NCBI RefSeq assembly: GCF_024713945.1
Contig: NC_134678.1
Coordinates: 7,936,001 to 8,000,000, forward strand
Length of the DNA stretch: 64,000 nucleotides
Direction of reading: 5' to 3'
Source: Dermatophagoides farinae
Taxonomy: Eukaryota; Arthropoda; Arachnida; Sarcoptiformes; Pyroglyphidae
The notes under the pieces were generated by a model. The model did not search any database. It was not told where the DNA came from and saw only the letters and a program-made list of their open reading frames with translations. The position numbers and the translations under genes were made by a program. Positions 1 to 11,628 of this stretch are shown in pieces (within the stretch, counting starts at the first letter, position 1; each line of letters starts with the position of its first letter).

Positions 1-3000
1 TAATAATGTACTTTGCTTATTGTGTCAAGTATAAATCGGGGCACTTTTTTGAATCTCCCAATCAAACCCAATTGTGCCCGTATGCCAATCGGGTTTCATT
101 ATTTCAAATCATATGATATTCAATTAGTCATCTCATCTCTAATGATGATAATTTTGCTTCCGATGATTTCATTTCATCATTTACGTTTCATTATCAACGA
201 AAAAACGATATGTAAGTTTTATTTTATTATTTATTTTTTATATTTGTACTATCGGTATTTTGTTTTACATGAATATTTGTTTAGTTGTATATCATGTGCA
301 TTGTCTTGCACACAAAAAAAATCCATCATCATTATATTGCAATAATGTAGACAAAAAAAACGGAAAAAAACATTGAATTGATTAAGTGTGCTTAATCATG
401 TGAGTTTATGATCAAGAAAAAAGAAATGAAACAACCTTTTAAATATCGATTGATATGATATGGATTTTTATTATTTATTACTAATGTAAACTTTATTTAC
501 ATTGATGATTTCATCACCATGCGGAACATCATGTGAATTTGAACATCTTTTTTATTTTTGTTTCATCTCTATGTATTTTGCATGATTGTTTCGCATTTTT
601 CTCTAATTTACTAATTCTGAAATTGATGAAATTTATTTATTTTTCTTGAATGTCATTCATGATGTGATCTATCTATCTAATGTTTTTTTAATTCATTCAT
701 TTAATCACGTAGGCTTCATTTTGCTTATCAAGAACTAATTTTACAATCCAAACAATCTCTTGTTATTGGATTTGAACGGAAAAAACTGGATCACATGATT
801 ATTGATTTATTTTAATCTTTATTTTCTGGTTATCATTTATTCATTCATATCTAGAGTAGAATAGAATAATCAAACGGCAATCTCTATATATCTGCTATCG
901 TGTCTAAGCAAACAATCAATCCTTTCTATTTTTGATTATCATTTCCTTTCTCTCTTGTTTTTTGGATAGATTAAAATTTCATTTGAATCCTTGATCCAAT
1001 TTTTTTAGTCTATATAGATCATTTGGTTTGTTTATTTGTTTCTAATCCCTGGGATACAATAATAATAGAGATTTTCTACTATATAGAGATTGTTTTGGAG
1101 TTCAAGAGCAAAAAAGCCGGAAAATCTTTTTGTTTTCAAATTTCATTTTCATTATGAAATGAAACAATTCTGATCAGGGAGGTAAAACAAATCCCACCAC
1201 CAAAACAAACTTGAAATTGTTTTCATATATTTTTTCTCTTGGATTTCTTTTCGGAATTTTATTATTATTTACCAATCATATTTTTATCAAATCTATTATA
1301 TCTTATCTTGAATGATGAATTGATTGCGATTTGGACAAAGTCAAATTATCCAATGATAATGATGTTGATGATAACAAAGTTTCTTTTTTTCACTATTTTG
1401 AGATATTGTATTTCATTTCATTGGATTTAGTGCACCACATTGTTTGAAAATTATTACAATTTTTTTTGCCATGGAAAATTGAAACAATTTTTATCGTTAT
1501 TGATAATAATTACAATGGCTGAAAATATTTTTCATCATCATTCACATAGATAGCAAATCGTTTGATAAATTATTCCATTCGATTTGATTGCGTAATATTC
1601 AAATGAATTGATTTTTTGACACATAATTATCGACATTAATTGTTGTAATTTGTCATCAGAAATTTTTTTTCTTATTCACACAATGTTATTGTCTGCAAAA
1701 AAATTGTACTGACACAAATTAATGCTGATCGATCCATATTGATTAATCAATCAATCAATCATTCAATAAATGTCAGGTTCAAATTTGTCATAATCAGCAG
1801 AAAAAAAGTCAAGAGTTACTAATAATTATGAATAAAAAAAATTTTCCTCGTCATTGAAAAAATGCTGTTTTTTGTTTGCTAATTGAATTTTTTTTTTATT
1901 TTTCAATTCACCTTGAAATTAGAAAAAGATTTTTTTGGTTTTGTTTTCGATAATAAAACATTCTTCTTCGGTTGTTTTTGTTGTTGACATTCACTATTGT
2001 CAGATTATTCAAGTTCAAGCATTATATGTGTGTGTGTGTTTGGAATTTGTATATAAAAATAGAAAATTCTATCTAAACAAAACAATCTATAATAATTAAC
2101 TGAATATATAGCCAAGTGGAAACATAATCATCATCTTATTATTTCGGATTGTACGTGATTTAAATCTGAAAGTAAATTTTTTTATATTATGATTGATAAA
2201 TAGATAATTCTTGTAACTTATTATATGAAAAAAAAACAATGTGCACTCACACACACACACGAGACTTTTTATTTTTATAATTGATTATTACGTATTAAGT
2301 ATATAAAGATGAGAATGAAACAAAAGAAAAAAATGGTGTCAACAGCATATAATATATTGCATCAGGTCTTATGATTATGTCGATATTATTGTCAATAATA
2401 TACTGATGATGATGATGATGATATGCCTAAAAATATAAAAACAATCTTTTTTTCTGGGTTGTCATCATCAATTTTTTATTGATCACATCATTTCACGATT
2501 CGATTTTGATATAGATAATATAATTTGTTTTCATTTTTCCTCAAAGATATATACGATTAGAAAGAACATACCATCAATTTAAGCTCAAAGTTGTTGATCA
2601 TATATTGATCAAAGCAAATGAAAAAAATACATCAACAATAATAATAATTTATTTTAGTAATGTCACTGATGATGATGATGTTTTTAGTCCAAGAGTTTTC
2701 CAAAAAAAAATTTGTCCTGAATTTTTTTTTCTTTGCTTATAAATATAAAATAATATAAGTCTTATATAATTCGTTTTTATATGCACTGAAAATGTATGTA
2801 TGTTTGTCACACAATTGAGACCTTGAAAAATTGATTTTTTGATTCGATTTTTTTTCTTCTGATCATTGAAATTTGGCCCAAATATCTCTTTCACATATAT
2901 ACATGTATATGAATATAATTATTATCTAATTCATGTAAATGTGTGTCGTTGTATGTTTATTCAAATAGTGTTTATCTCGTTTTGAGGATTTTTCCCGATG

Positions 3001-6000
3001 ATAATCAGAAAAAAAGAATTTCCGATGACGTTGTAATGACTTAATGAATGAGAATGACAATTAACATAATTTATCTATTCAATACACACAAAGAGAAAGA
3101 GAGACAAAAATAAAATAGAATTATCACATGACGATCGCGGTTATCGTCGACAACATGAATGTGTTTGGGTTTGGTATTTCTTTTCATTTGTTAATGAAAA
3201 AATAAATGGAAAAAAATTCTATGCTAACCCACCCTGAAGTGAATACACAGACCGATTTTTATTCATAACCACAGCCTACACGTATGAAAATTCTTTAAAA
3301 TATCGTTGGTCTGTACTGTATTGCTGCCAAAAAGAATTCTTTCTACATAGAAATTATTCTATTTTTAGAAGATGTTTTCATTATTGACATCAACATAGAA
3401 GGGCGTGTCAATGATCAAGACAGCATCTGTTGCCTGACCTGATATAAATTTTTTTTTCTTTCTAAATTCAATAGAATAAGACTACAAATGGTAATGAAAA
3501 CGTAAAGAAAAAAACGGTGTTAGAATAAATAGATCGATTAATCATTCTGTTACAAAAAAAAATTGTAACGATATTTTTGAACAATAATCTTGTAAAAATC
3601 ACATGACCCTTTTTTGTCTCTTAAAAAAACACAGCACACAATTGAAAATTGAAAAAAGAATTTTTTCGATCTTTGTATCAATTTTGATTGTGAATTGCAA
3701 ATGTTGTAAACAATTTTGCAACAAATACAAACTCTACTTTAAAAATATACAATTTGTGTTTATGTGTTTATGTCTGATTATAGTTTTTTATTTAAAATTA
3801 TTCGTGTGGCATAGAAAAATATTGATAAAAAATTTATGCTTTGCTCTTGTATAGTGTACGTGAGTATAATTTTTTTTTTTTTTTTTTTTTGAATGTGTTT
3901 GTATGTGTGTAAAACATAATATATATTACACGTGCAAAGTCCAACATGAGAGTAAATTTATAATAAAGTCTAATAAATTATCAAAATATTTCCGATGCAA
4001 TCTGTAAGTCTTTCACATATCGAATAATTTTTTGTCTATATTTTATTGCTATAAAAAGTCTACAAATAAAATTATTAAAATTTTTTTGTTTAATAATAAA
4101 AAAAAACAAAAACAGCAAGATGTTAACCACCTAGACGTGTGTTTTTTATACGTATACATTGTAGGGGGTATACTATACAACAGAAACGAAAAAATACCAA
4201 CAGGTTTGTCGATAGCATCGATAGATTCTTAAAGAATTTTCTAGATTTTAATAATGATTTTATGATTGATGTCATTGTTCAGACAATTTTCATCTGCATC
4301 ATCATGCTCTTTTCTACAGCTGCATGAATGAATGGTGATGACAATAGTCATTAATAAATGAATGAATAAATAATTAAATCAGGTAGAGGTGCGTGAGTAA
4401 GACAAAGAAAAGCGTGCTTACCTAGCAACTGAAAAAAACAACTACATCAAGGAAAAAAATAACCAAAATCATGGTTGTTATAACCACCACACACGCACAT
4501 TGTACAGGTTGGTTTTAGTTTTTTTCATGTGTGTATTCGACACATTATTATCATCATTATGATTCAGTCTTTTCTGGTTGATTGTTTCCTAAATAATCAC
4601 CACCTATTAAACGAATGAATATGGTGATGATGATGACCTTTTAATGCACTTTTATTTAATGGATTCTAACATTTCTATTTCTGTATATTTGTTTTTAGCT
4701 TTTTTCGTCATTGTTGTTGCTTTCCAGTTCAAATGATGAACAATTTTTTCCTGCATTTACAAAAATAGATTTGATTGATAATAAATATCAATCGATATGA
4801 CATGAGACGGATGTTTTTTTTCTTAGTTGAATTATTATATAATATGGTTATTTTGTTGGGGTACGATGCACCCTTTAACAATAATAATAACCAGGCTTCT
4901 TCATTTGCGTTTTCCTAAACATGTGTTTATTAATGTGATAAAATCATCGATCATTGATCGATAAAGTAAATTGATCACATTTCAATATACGTAGATGATG
5001 ATGATGAGATATCATTTACATATTTGTTCCATTATAATTATTATCGTACTTTACTATATAGAGTGAATATATAATCCTCGTGACCAATTATACAATATTA
5101 CAACCAACAAGGTTTAGGAAAATTACTTTTTTGCGAAATTTTTTTCTTCCCTCTAAGAAAAAACAATCCAAGCACTCGGGATAATTATTATTATGATATA
5201 TGATGATGATAATAATAATCATAAAAAATTGTCCGAATTGTCTTTTTTTTGATGATGGTGAAAACATTTTCCACTTTTTAATGGAAAATTTTTTTTGTCA
5301 TAACAATCAAATTTTTCATCGAAATGAGATGACATTTGTCAATCAATTTTTTTATCAATTTTCCATATTTGAAATTCTTTTATGGATTTCCTGGCAAAAA
5401 AAACTACCATTCGCTTATTCTTTCCATGGAAAATGGCCTTGAAATGCATTTCCAATTTTCGTTCTGGTTAATGACAAAATCACAAAAGTATAGGTACAAT
5501 TTTTCGGAAAGACAAAAAAATGAAATTTCATAAAATAAAGGTATGAGTAGAAAGTAATTGAATTTTTATTTTTTTCTCCAAATGTTAATGACAATGAATG
5601 GTGATGAACTCATCATACAAAATGTAGTTGTATAATATATTTAAATGTTTCCGTCATAAGCGGAAATGACACTCATCCATCCTTTCTGTCAAAAATGAAT
5701 TTTTTTTTTGTTTCTGCATGCAAATTTTTGATTATTCTTCAAATAGTCAGTTATACATGGTTGTCATTCATTTTATTTTTTCTACGAATGACTTTTTGCC
5801 AGGAGAAAAGAATTCATTCTTGTCTGTATCTATATATATTATATTATTATGATGTTTATAGATGCTTAAAGTCACGTAATCCACCATACATTCATTCATT
5901 CTTTTAATATATTGAAAATTATTATTGTAAACATCATTGCAATCACACAGGAATGTGCCACTAGACAGACAAGCATAATAAAACTAATAAAATGGCTGCT

Positions 6001-9000
6001 ACAATTACTTTACATGCATGTCATTCTATTCTGTATCATCATCATCTTCCATAATATCATTCAATAAATGTCTAGTCTAGATATTTTTTTTTGTTTGTCA
6101 GTTTTGATAATATCAAAATTTAAGTTTATGCTGGGGTAGCTTTTTGGTATAAACATTTTCTTCAGTGTTTATGTTGACACAGTGTCCCAGAAATAAAATG
6201 ATTTCTATTTGGGATAAATAGTGTTTTTGTTGTTGTTATTCATTCATTTATTTTTATATCTGTTGTTGTTGTTGTTCCACATTCCTTTTTTTAATCATTT
6301 CATTTCTTGGATTTTCATTTTCAATGTTATTTGTCTGAAAAAAACACAAAATGAGTAGATATTATTTAATATGTGTTTATTTACTATTGGCGTTGATCGC
6401 TTTTTTTGATTTTGATCATGTTGTTCTCGATTTGTTTTGAACATTTCGAAAGTAATATTTTTTTGTTTCTGAATCGATTCTAATCCAATTAGACGATGGA
6501 TAAAGAGTGGGCATAGCAACAGTCGAATTCTTTTGACCTTAATAATGTTGTGTGAATTCCATTTACCAAACCCTGAAATTCAACAAAAACAACAACAACA
6601 TTAATGAAAATCCTATCATGAAAGAGGAATTGGATAAACTTGTGACGAAATGTTGTTCGTGTCGTTTTATTTTTGCAAAATCAAATATTTAATTTGGGGA
6701 TTCTTTAGAGTAAGATCAATAAAAGCTATCTAGAATTCGAGAATATTATGAATGAAATTGTACAATATTTTTCTAGTGTGAAATTTTTTTTTACTTGATT
6801 CCTGTCTTTGTGTAACATTGTAGAAAATTGAATTTTTTGTGTTGAGAAGCTAAAAATAATTTTTTTTAAATTTTCGAACTTAAAATATTTTTGTAAAATG
6901 AGAAAAATTTCAAGTTGTTGTTTTTTTTGGCTAAAAAAGGCTCTTGATTCAAGCTGAATTGATTATTATAACATCACAAGCGAACAGAATATGAAAATAA
7001 TCTTTATATTGTTATTTGTTTCATTGATGTAATTTAATATTCTTTGATTATCATCATCATTTCGGGTGGGTAATGACGATGCAAATTACTTCATCATCAT
7101 TTACCCGAAAATAAATCATTTTTATGTGACTACGTCACAATATTATTATTTTTTTTGTTAAGAATTATGATCATCATCAATGAATGAATATGTGGATGGT
7201 TGGTTAAATGTCGTCATGTTTTTTGTTGTTTTTGTTATCAGTAATAATAACCTCGTATACATATCAACTACATATGTAATATAATGTAATTTGATGTTCA
7301 ATCATTACATCAGCTTCTGGTATGTTTAGTATGTGTATCCCCTTCTCATGTGATGTATTAATGATTTGTAATAAAAAATTTTTAACATGTTAACATCATA
7401 TCATTATGTTTGTGACATTTAGTGATCGAAATCAATCATCGAATTAAATCACGACAGAACCTAGAAAGAGAGAGAGAGAGGCAGGGCTGATAATTTTTGT
7501 TGAAAAGAAAAAAAATAGTTGTCTTTTTCGCTTATCCTATGATCAACTGATGATGTGTGACATGTATCGAACCATATTTTCTTCCTTTGGATTCATTTTC
7601 AATTTAATTTTCTGAATTGAAATTAACAATCAAGAGAAAAGCAAAAATTCTTTTTTTTTTGTTTTTCAATTATCAAATTGTTTCTGATGAATTATAATAG
7701 TGTAGAGTTTTTTTTTCATTCACCCGCATGTTTTTGATGAATGATGATATCATTCGATTTGAATTGAAATATATCGATATTTGTTTTTTTTCTTTTCTTT
7801 CTACAATCAATTATCTTGAATCCAAGTGAAAGATATGATTCAATAAATGATAAATTGTTTAATTGATTGATTGAATGATATTCAAGAACAACGATTATCA
7901 CATCATTCATTAAATTAATGATCGAATCCCAAATAAGGAACTATACTACCGGGATATGTGTGACGAAGGTTCGATATAATTTTTTTTTTACAAGATAATA
8001 ACATTTAGAAATTTTATACAATTCTGGCTGTAGAATTGTCAATTTCAAGTAAAATATAATCATGTTTCAATGACCTGTCTGTCTGTTATTAACATAAACC
8101 AGATGTATGATCCGGTTTCTGAATAAAGGAGTGGAAATCTTTTTATTCATTCATTAATCGAATGTAGAAATTTCAACGTGTAAAAAATGCCAATAATGAG
8201 TTTTTGATTGAAAATGAGTTTCATTTTTAAACATTTACACTTTTACCACAAAGACAAATCAAGAACCAAATAAAAAATCTCATCATTGTCGTTGTATTTA
8301 ATAATCATCATCATCATTTTTTTTTTTGATTACCATAATAAACTCCATTTGGTATTCAAACAACAATTTTTTTATTTCAGCCAAACCAGTCATTGATTTT
8401 ACATGCCACCATCACCATCAGTGTAGATGTATATATCATTGATATGTTGACGAAATGTTTTTTTTTTGTTTTCTACTTTTTTCATGGACATGAAATCGCT
8501 CATCAAACCATAATATTTTCATGATGAAAATTTATTCGGTAGTCGAAAGCCGAAAATACCACAGTTGCAGGGTTGGGGTGTTTTATGTCTGGTGAAGGAA
8601 GAAGGAAGAATAAGCTCTAATAATAAACGGGAGCATCTCGTTTTTTATCTTGGTTTGAAACAGCAAACTTTTTCGAGAGTGAAAGGTATATTCATCATTC
8701 AATTTCAATACCATTTCAATGCATATTAAACACCATTTAATGTGTAGTCTATTTTTTAATTTCAGAATTATAACGGCAAAACAGAAAAAAATTGTGTTTA
8801 CCATTGTCGTTTTTTTTTGTTTCATTCAATGATGAATATATGGGCACACACGAGACACATCTACATTGAATGCAGTAAAAGAATGAAAAAAACTTTGTCA
8901 ACATGTTTACCTCTACATTGCCCATTTTTTTTGTTTATTTGTTTCCCAAGTGTGTTATTTACACTGTGTGATGGCTGGTATCCAATATACATGTATATCC

Positions 9001-9565
9001 ATCCTTATAGCATTCTATATAATATATATATATCTGCAATATGACGTTGATATGGCGCCCATTTACATCTGCCCACCATATATATAAAAAAAAATACTAC
9101 AACTACATTGATAATGTTTTTATACATAAACATTCTCGGTGTATATGTATAAACACATCAAAAATATAATTGCTTACTTGCAATGGTTGACTGCAGCCTG
9201 GGCTGATTTACTTGAATTTTGTTGTTTTTTGTCATTTGTGTATTTGAACAAAAAAAACAAGCTCTCAAATATCCATTGTGCAAACCAAGTGGTAGATGTA
9301 TGTGTATGTGTATCTGTTTCTTTTTTGTTTTTGGTTTTTTTCGTTTGAGGATAAAAAGCAAAATTTTACAGGCAATCGCCGGTATTTTAATATATACAGT
9401 CAAACCGAATAGAACCATAACAGCTTAATCGATTTATTAATTTTTTTTGTTGAAAATTGATTTGCTATTGAAACATTTTTTAAGCGAATCAATCTTCTGA
9501 ATTTTTTTTGCTTCCGCAATATTCATTTTTTTCTTGTTTTTTTTCTCATTTTTGTTGACGGAAAT
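1..9565. other. AT-rich stretch without a supportable gene
   Basis: I see no coding region I can defend here. Open frames up to about 110 codons occur on both strands, but they are dominated by Phe, Ile, Lys, Asn and Tyr, as expected from translated AT-rich DNA, and many begin at TTG or CTG rather than ATG. Visible content is simple-sequence tracts: scattered GATGAT/ATCATC runs, short CA/TG and GA tracts, a 21-base T run at 3870-3890, and a possible imperfect hairpin at 3247-3314. It could be intergenic DNA, introns of a gene outside the window, or 5' flank of the gene at 9635. Confidence 0.6.
3247..3314. repeat. Imperfect inverted repeat, possible hairpin
   Basis: ACAGACC at 3247-3253 pairs exactly with GGTCTGT at 3308-3314. 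The arms continue with interrupted pairing (GAT with ATC, then an A/T-rich stretch, then TTCAT with ATGAA), leaving a loop of about 17 nt. The size resembles a microRNA precursor or a small stem, but pairing is bulged and the sequence AT-rich, so chance is a fair explanation. No function is claimed. Confidence 0.25.
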
Positions 9566-9634
9566 TTGATACACGAATGGTCCAGAATTTATCTGTATAA
9601 GACAGCACAAATCGAAAAATATACATCAACAACA

Positions 9635-10705
9635 ATGGCATTTATGGTACCATTAGTCAAGAATCATTATGATATCTACAATACACGAACAGCTTTCAGT
9701 GATCATGATACCGGTGGTGGTGGATATATGATTGGATCTTCAAATCACAATCTGAATCGTCGTGGCCGTACAACTAGCCATTCATCCGAATCGAACAACA
9801 AAAAATCTGCTTTTGTCATTGGCGGTGGCAGCAATAGCCAAGTTGTCTTGAATGGCATCGTCCATATGAATGGTCGATCATCATCGAAATCAAAACCTAA
9901 AGTAGTGCTTGCTAGTGCTAACCGTGCTAAAGGACAATCACAACCGATTCAAGTGCAAAAACAATCACAACAAAACAAAACAACTGAACAACAACAGAGA
10001 GGTTCACCAGTGAAAAAATCACCATTATCGCCTTCATATTCATCAACACAGAGTATGAACCATGCAACACGTTCATTTCCTCATGTACGACGTACTGTTC
10101 GCAATCCAATCACCAATCGTGTATACAGTTATTCAGTATCAATTCCTGAATATGTTGCTGAAGAAGATGAAGAAGAATTGGCACGATTAGAGCTAGAAGA
10201 GTCACTTGAATCACAATGTGAATCACCAACATTAGATCAGGTGATGATCTTTTCGACAAGTGCTCCTGCCGGTACTGGATCGATTGATAATGGCATAATC
10301 GACATTGTCGATGAAGATGATTTTATTCGTTGTACAGGTGCACGATTACCGTCATCCATTCGTACACAAACAAAAAATTCGAAAAAATCAAAACGAAATG
10401 CGAGCTTTTCATCATCAATCGCCCATTCCTCGTCACTACCGAATTCACCAGTTAATAAAAACCTTGAATCATCATTCAATGATGAAACAGATGAACCAGA
10501 ATCACCGACGAAAAATCAGTCACAATTTGAACGTTGTAATTCATCAAATTCTCGGGAATATATGGAATTATTACAAAAATTCATTCTTCACCTGAAAATG
10601 TTGAAACTAAAAAGAATATTCAACCCGAAAAATTCTAACTCGTCGGCCAAAGAATGTAGACAGCGAAACCGTTCAAGCACATTGGATGATTCAATCAATT
10701 TATGA
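9635..10705 (+). CDS. Uncharacterised Ser/Asn-rich, probably disordered protein (single exon)
   Basis: I do not recognise this protein. It is 356 residues from the ATG at 9635, which sits in a good eukaryotic context (CAACAATGG). The frame stays open further upstream but has no earlier ATG nearby, so the next upstream start would be a TTG and is unlikely. Codon use is that of a real gene: GC content is higher than in the flanks, and there is little homopolymer bias over more than 1 kb. The chain is rich in Ser, Asn, Gln and basic residues. It has a Gly-rich patch near residue 30, several Ser-Pro sites (around residues 120-135 and 270-290), an acidic block of Glu/Asp near residues 175-195, another near 230, and a basic amphipathic helix-like segment close to the C terminus. 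No signal peptide, membrane segment or catalytic motif is visible. It faces gene 11629-13227 tail to tail. It could be a lineage-specific regulatory or scaffold protein; function is unknown. Confidence 0.75.
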   Translation: MAFMVPLVKNHYDIYNTRTAFSDHDTGGGGYMIGSSNHNLNRRGRTTSHSSESNNKKSAFVIGGGSNSQVVLNGIVHMNGRSSSKSKPKVVLASANRAKGQSQPIQVQKQSQQNKTTEQQQRGSPVKKSPLSPSYSSTQSMNHATRSFPHVRRTVRNPITNRVYSYSVSIPEYVAEEDEEELARLELEESLESQCESPTLDQVMIFSTSAPAGTGSIDNGIIDIVDEDDFIRCTGARLPSSIRTQTKNSKKSKRNASFSSSIAHSSSLPNSPVNKNLESSFNDETDEPESPTKNQSQFERCNSSNSREYMELLQKFILHLKMLKLKRIFNPKNSNSSAKECRQRNRSSTLDDSINL

Positions 10706-11249
10706 CCACAAAGGAAATACCGTATTTTGGATGATAGTCGATTCATCCGATATATTTTTTCAATCATTGCGACCATTGTGATCATTTCATCTCATTCTTA
10801 TATTCATTCATCCATCCATAAATCAATACCTACCATTGATTCATCTTTCATTTAACCGACCATATGTGGTGATGATCAATTTTCCTTTATATATCAAATT
10901 CGTGCCTTTCTTTTTTTCGGAACTTGAATATTAGCAGATTCGATCCACCTTCGTGTGATACATGTGATGTTGATGAATGGTTCCAGAAACTTGTTTTTAT
11001 TGTAACCTTGGTGATATATAACTGAAAAAACCATACTTACATGAGCAAAAAAACGACGCTAAAAATTCATCCAAATTCAAGACTTATCTGAACAAACCTT
11101 TTTGGATGCTCTATTTTCTTAAACCCCAAACATATATTTTCTCCTGCATAACAAATTATGTTTATCCGATCAAAAACTTGTATCGTTAAGTTTTATCTTC
11201 GTATTTATTTCCGATTTTTTTCAGATATTTTAATCAATCTGTGTTTTTC

Positions 11250-11255
11250 AATAAA
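11250..11255 (+). terminator. Candidate poly(A) signal for the 9635-10705 gene
   Basis: AATAAA lies about 545 nt past the stop codon on the coding strand. Further AATAAA copies occur inside the direct repeat at 11358-11397, so the signal actually used is uncertain. Confidence 0.35.
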
Positions 11256-11296
11256 AATCTTCCATTTAAATGATTTAAAGATATTTTATCTATAGA

Positions 11297-11482
11297 TAAA
11301 ACTTCATAGAATCAATAATCAATAAATCATTAAAAAAATTAAAAATTGGAAGTGATGCCATCTGTTATCAATAAAATCCATCTGTTATCAATAAAATAAA
11401 ACATTATTTATTACTGTCAACAGATGGCTCTACTTCGAATTTTTAATTTATTAAGATTCATTCATTCTATGAAGCTTTATTG
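11297..11482. repeat. Imperfect palindrome enclosing a 20-bp tandem duplication, between convergent genes
   Basis: The left arm (about 11302-11366) and the reverse complement of the right arm (about 11419-11478) share an 11-nt CTTCATAGAAT block and then a longer block. In the longer block about 28 of 31 positions agree, ending in GCCATCTGTT. The central loop holds two exact copies of CCATCTGTTATCAATAAAAT, at 11358-11377 and 11378-11397. AATAAA signals occur in the loop on the plus strand and at 11476-11481 on the minus strand. It could be a decayed miniature inverted-repeat element or a structure involved in 3'-end formation of the two converging genes. The repeat is seen directly; the role is inference. 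Confidence 0.7.
11476..11481 (-). terminator. Candidate poly(A) signal for the 11629-13227 gene
   Basis: TTTATT on the plus strand reads AATAAA on the minus strand, about 150 nt after the TGA stop at 11629-11631. This is a normal distance for a compact genome. It lies in the right arm of the palindrome. Confidence 0.5.
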
Positions 11483-11628
11483 AAATAAAATTATACAAAA
11501 GGTTTTTGTACTTACGATAATAAATAAAATGGGAAGGGAACGAATCACGAAATATAACTACAAATAATACCACCAGAGATTAGCCAGAGGGATTCAATCA
11601 AAATAAAGATCATGTTATGATTTGTATC

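Larger units (their letters stand above)
10706..11628. other. Convergent intergenic region (3' ends of two genes)
   Basis: This region separates the stop of the plus-strand gene (10705) from the stop of the minus-strand gene (11629). It should hold both 3' untranslated regions. It contains AATAAA-type signals on both strands and an imperfect palindrome at about 11297-11482. I see no coding region in it. Confidence 0.6.

Noticed and set aside
1-345. 110-codon plus-strand frame at the left edge, and a short minus-strand frame through about 150-30
   Set aside because: The plus frame starts at TTG and is hydrophobic AT-translation. The minus frame (24 codons from an ATG) has a stop just upstream and no acceptor AG between the stop and that ATG.
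9139-9428. Overlapping 69-86 codon frames, one containing a plausible-looking LQWLTAAWADLLEF segment
   Set aside because: The frame then runs into Phe, Val and Cys repeats from T/TG-rich DNA and has no clear splice partner with the downstream gene.
9566-9634. Longer start for the 9635-10705 gene
   Set aside because: The codon at 9566 is TTG; the first real ATG is at 9635 with a better context.
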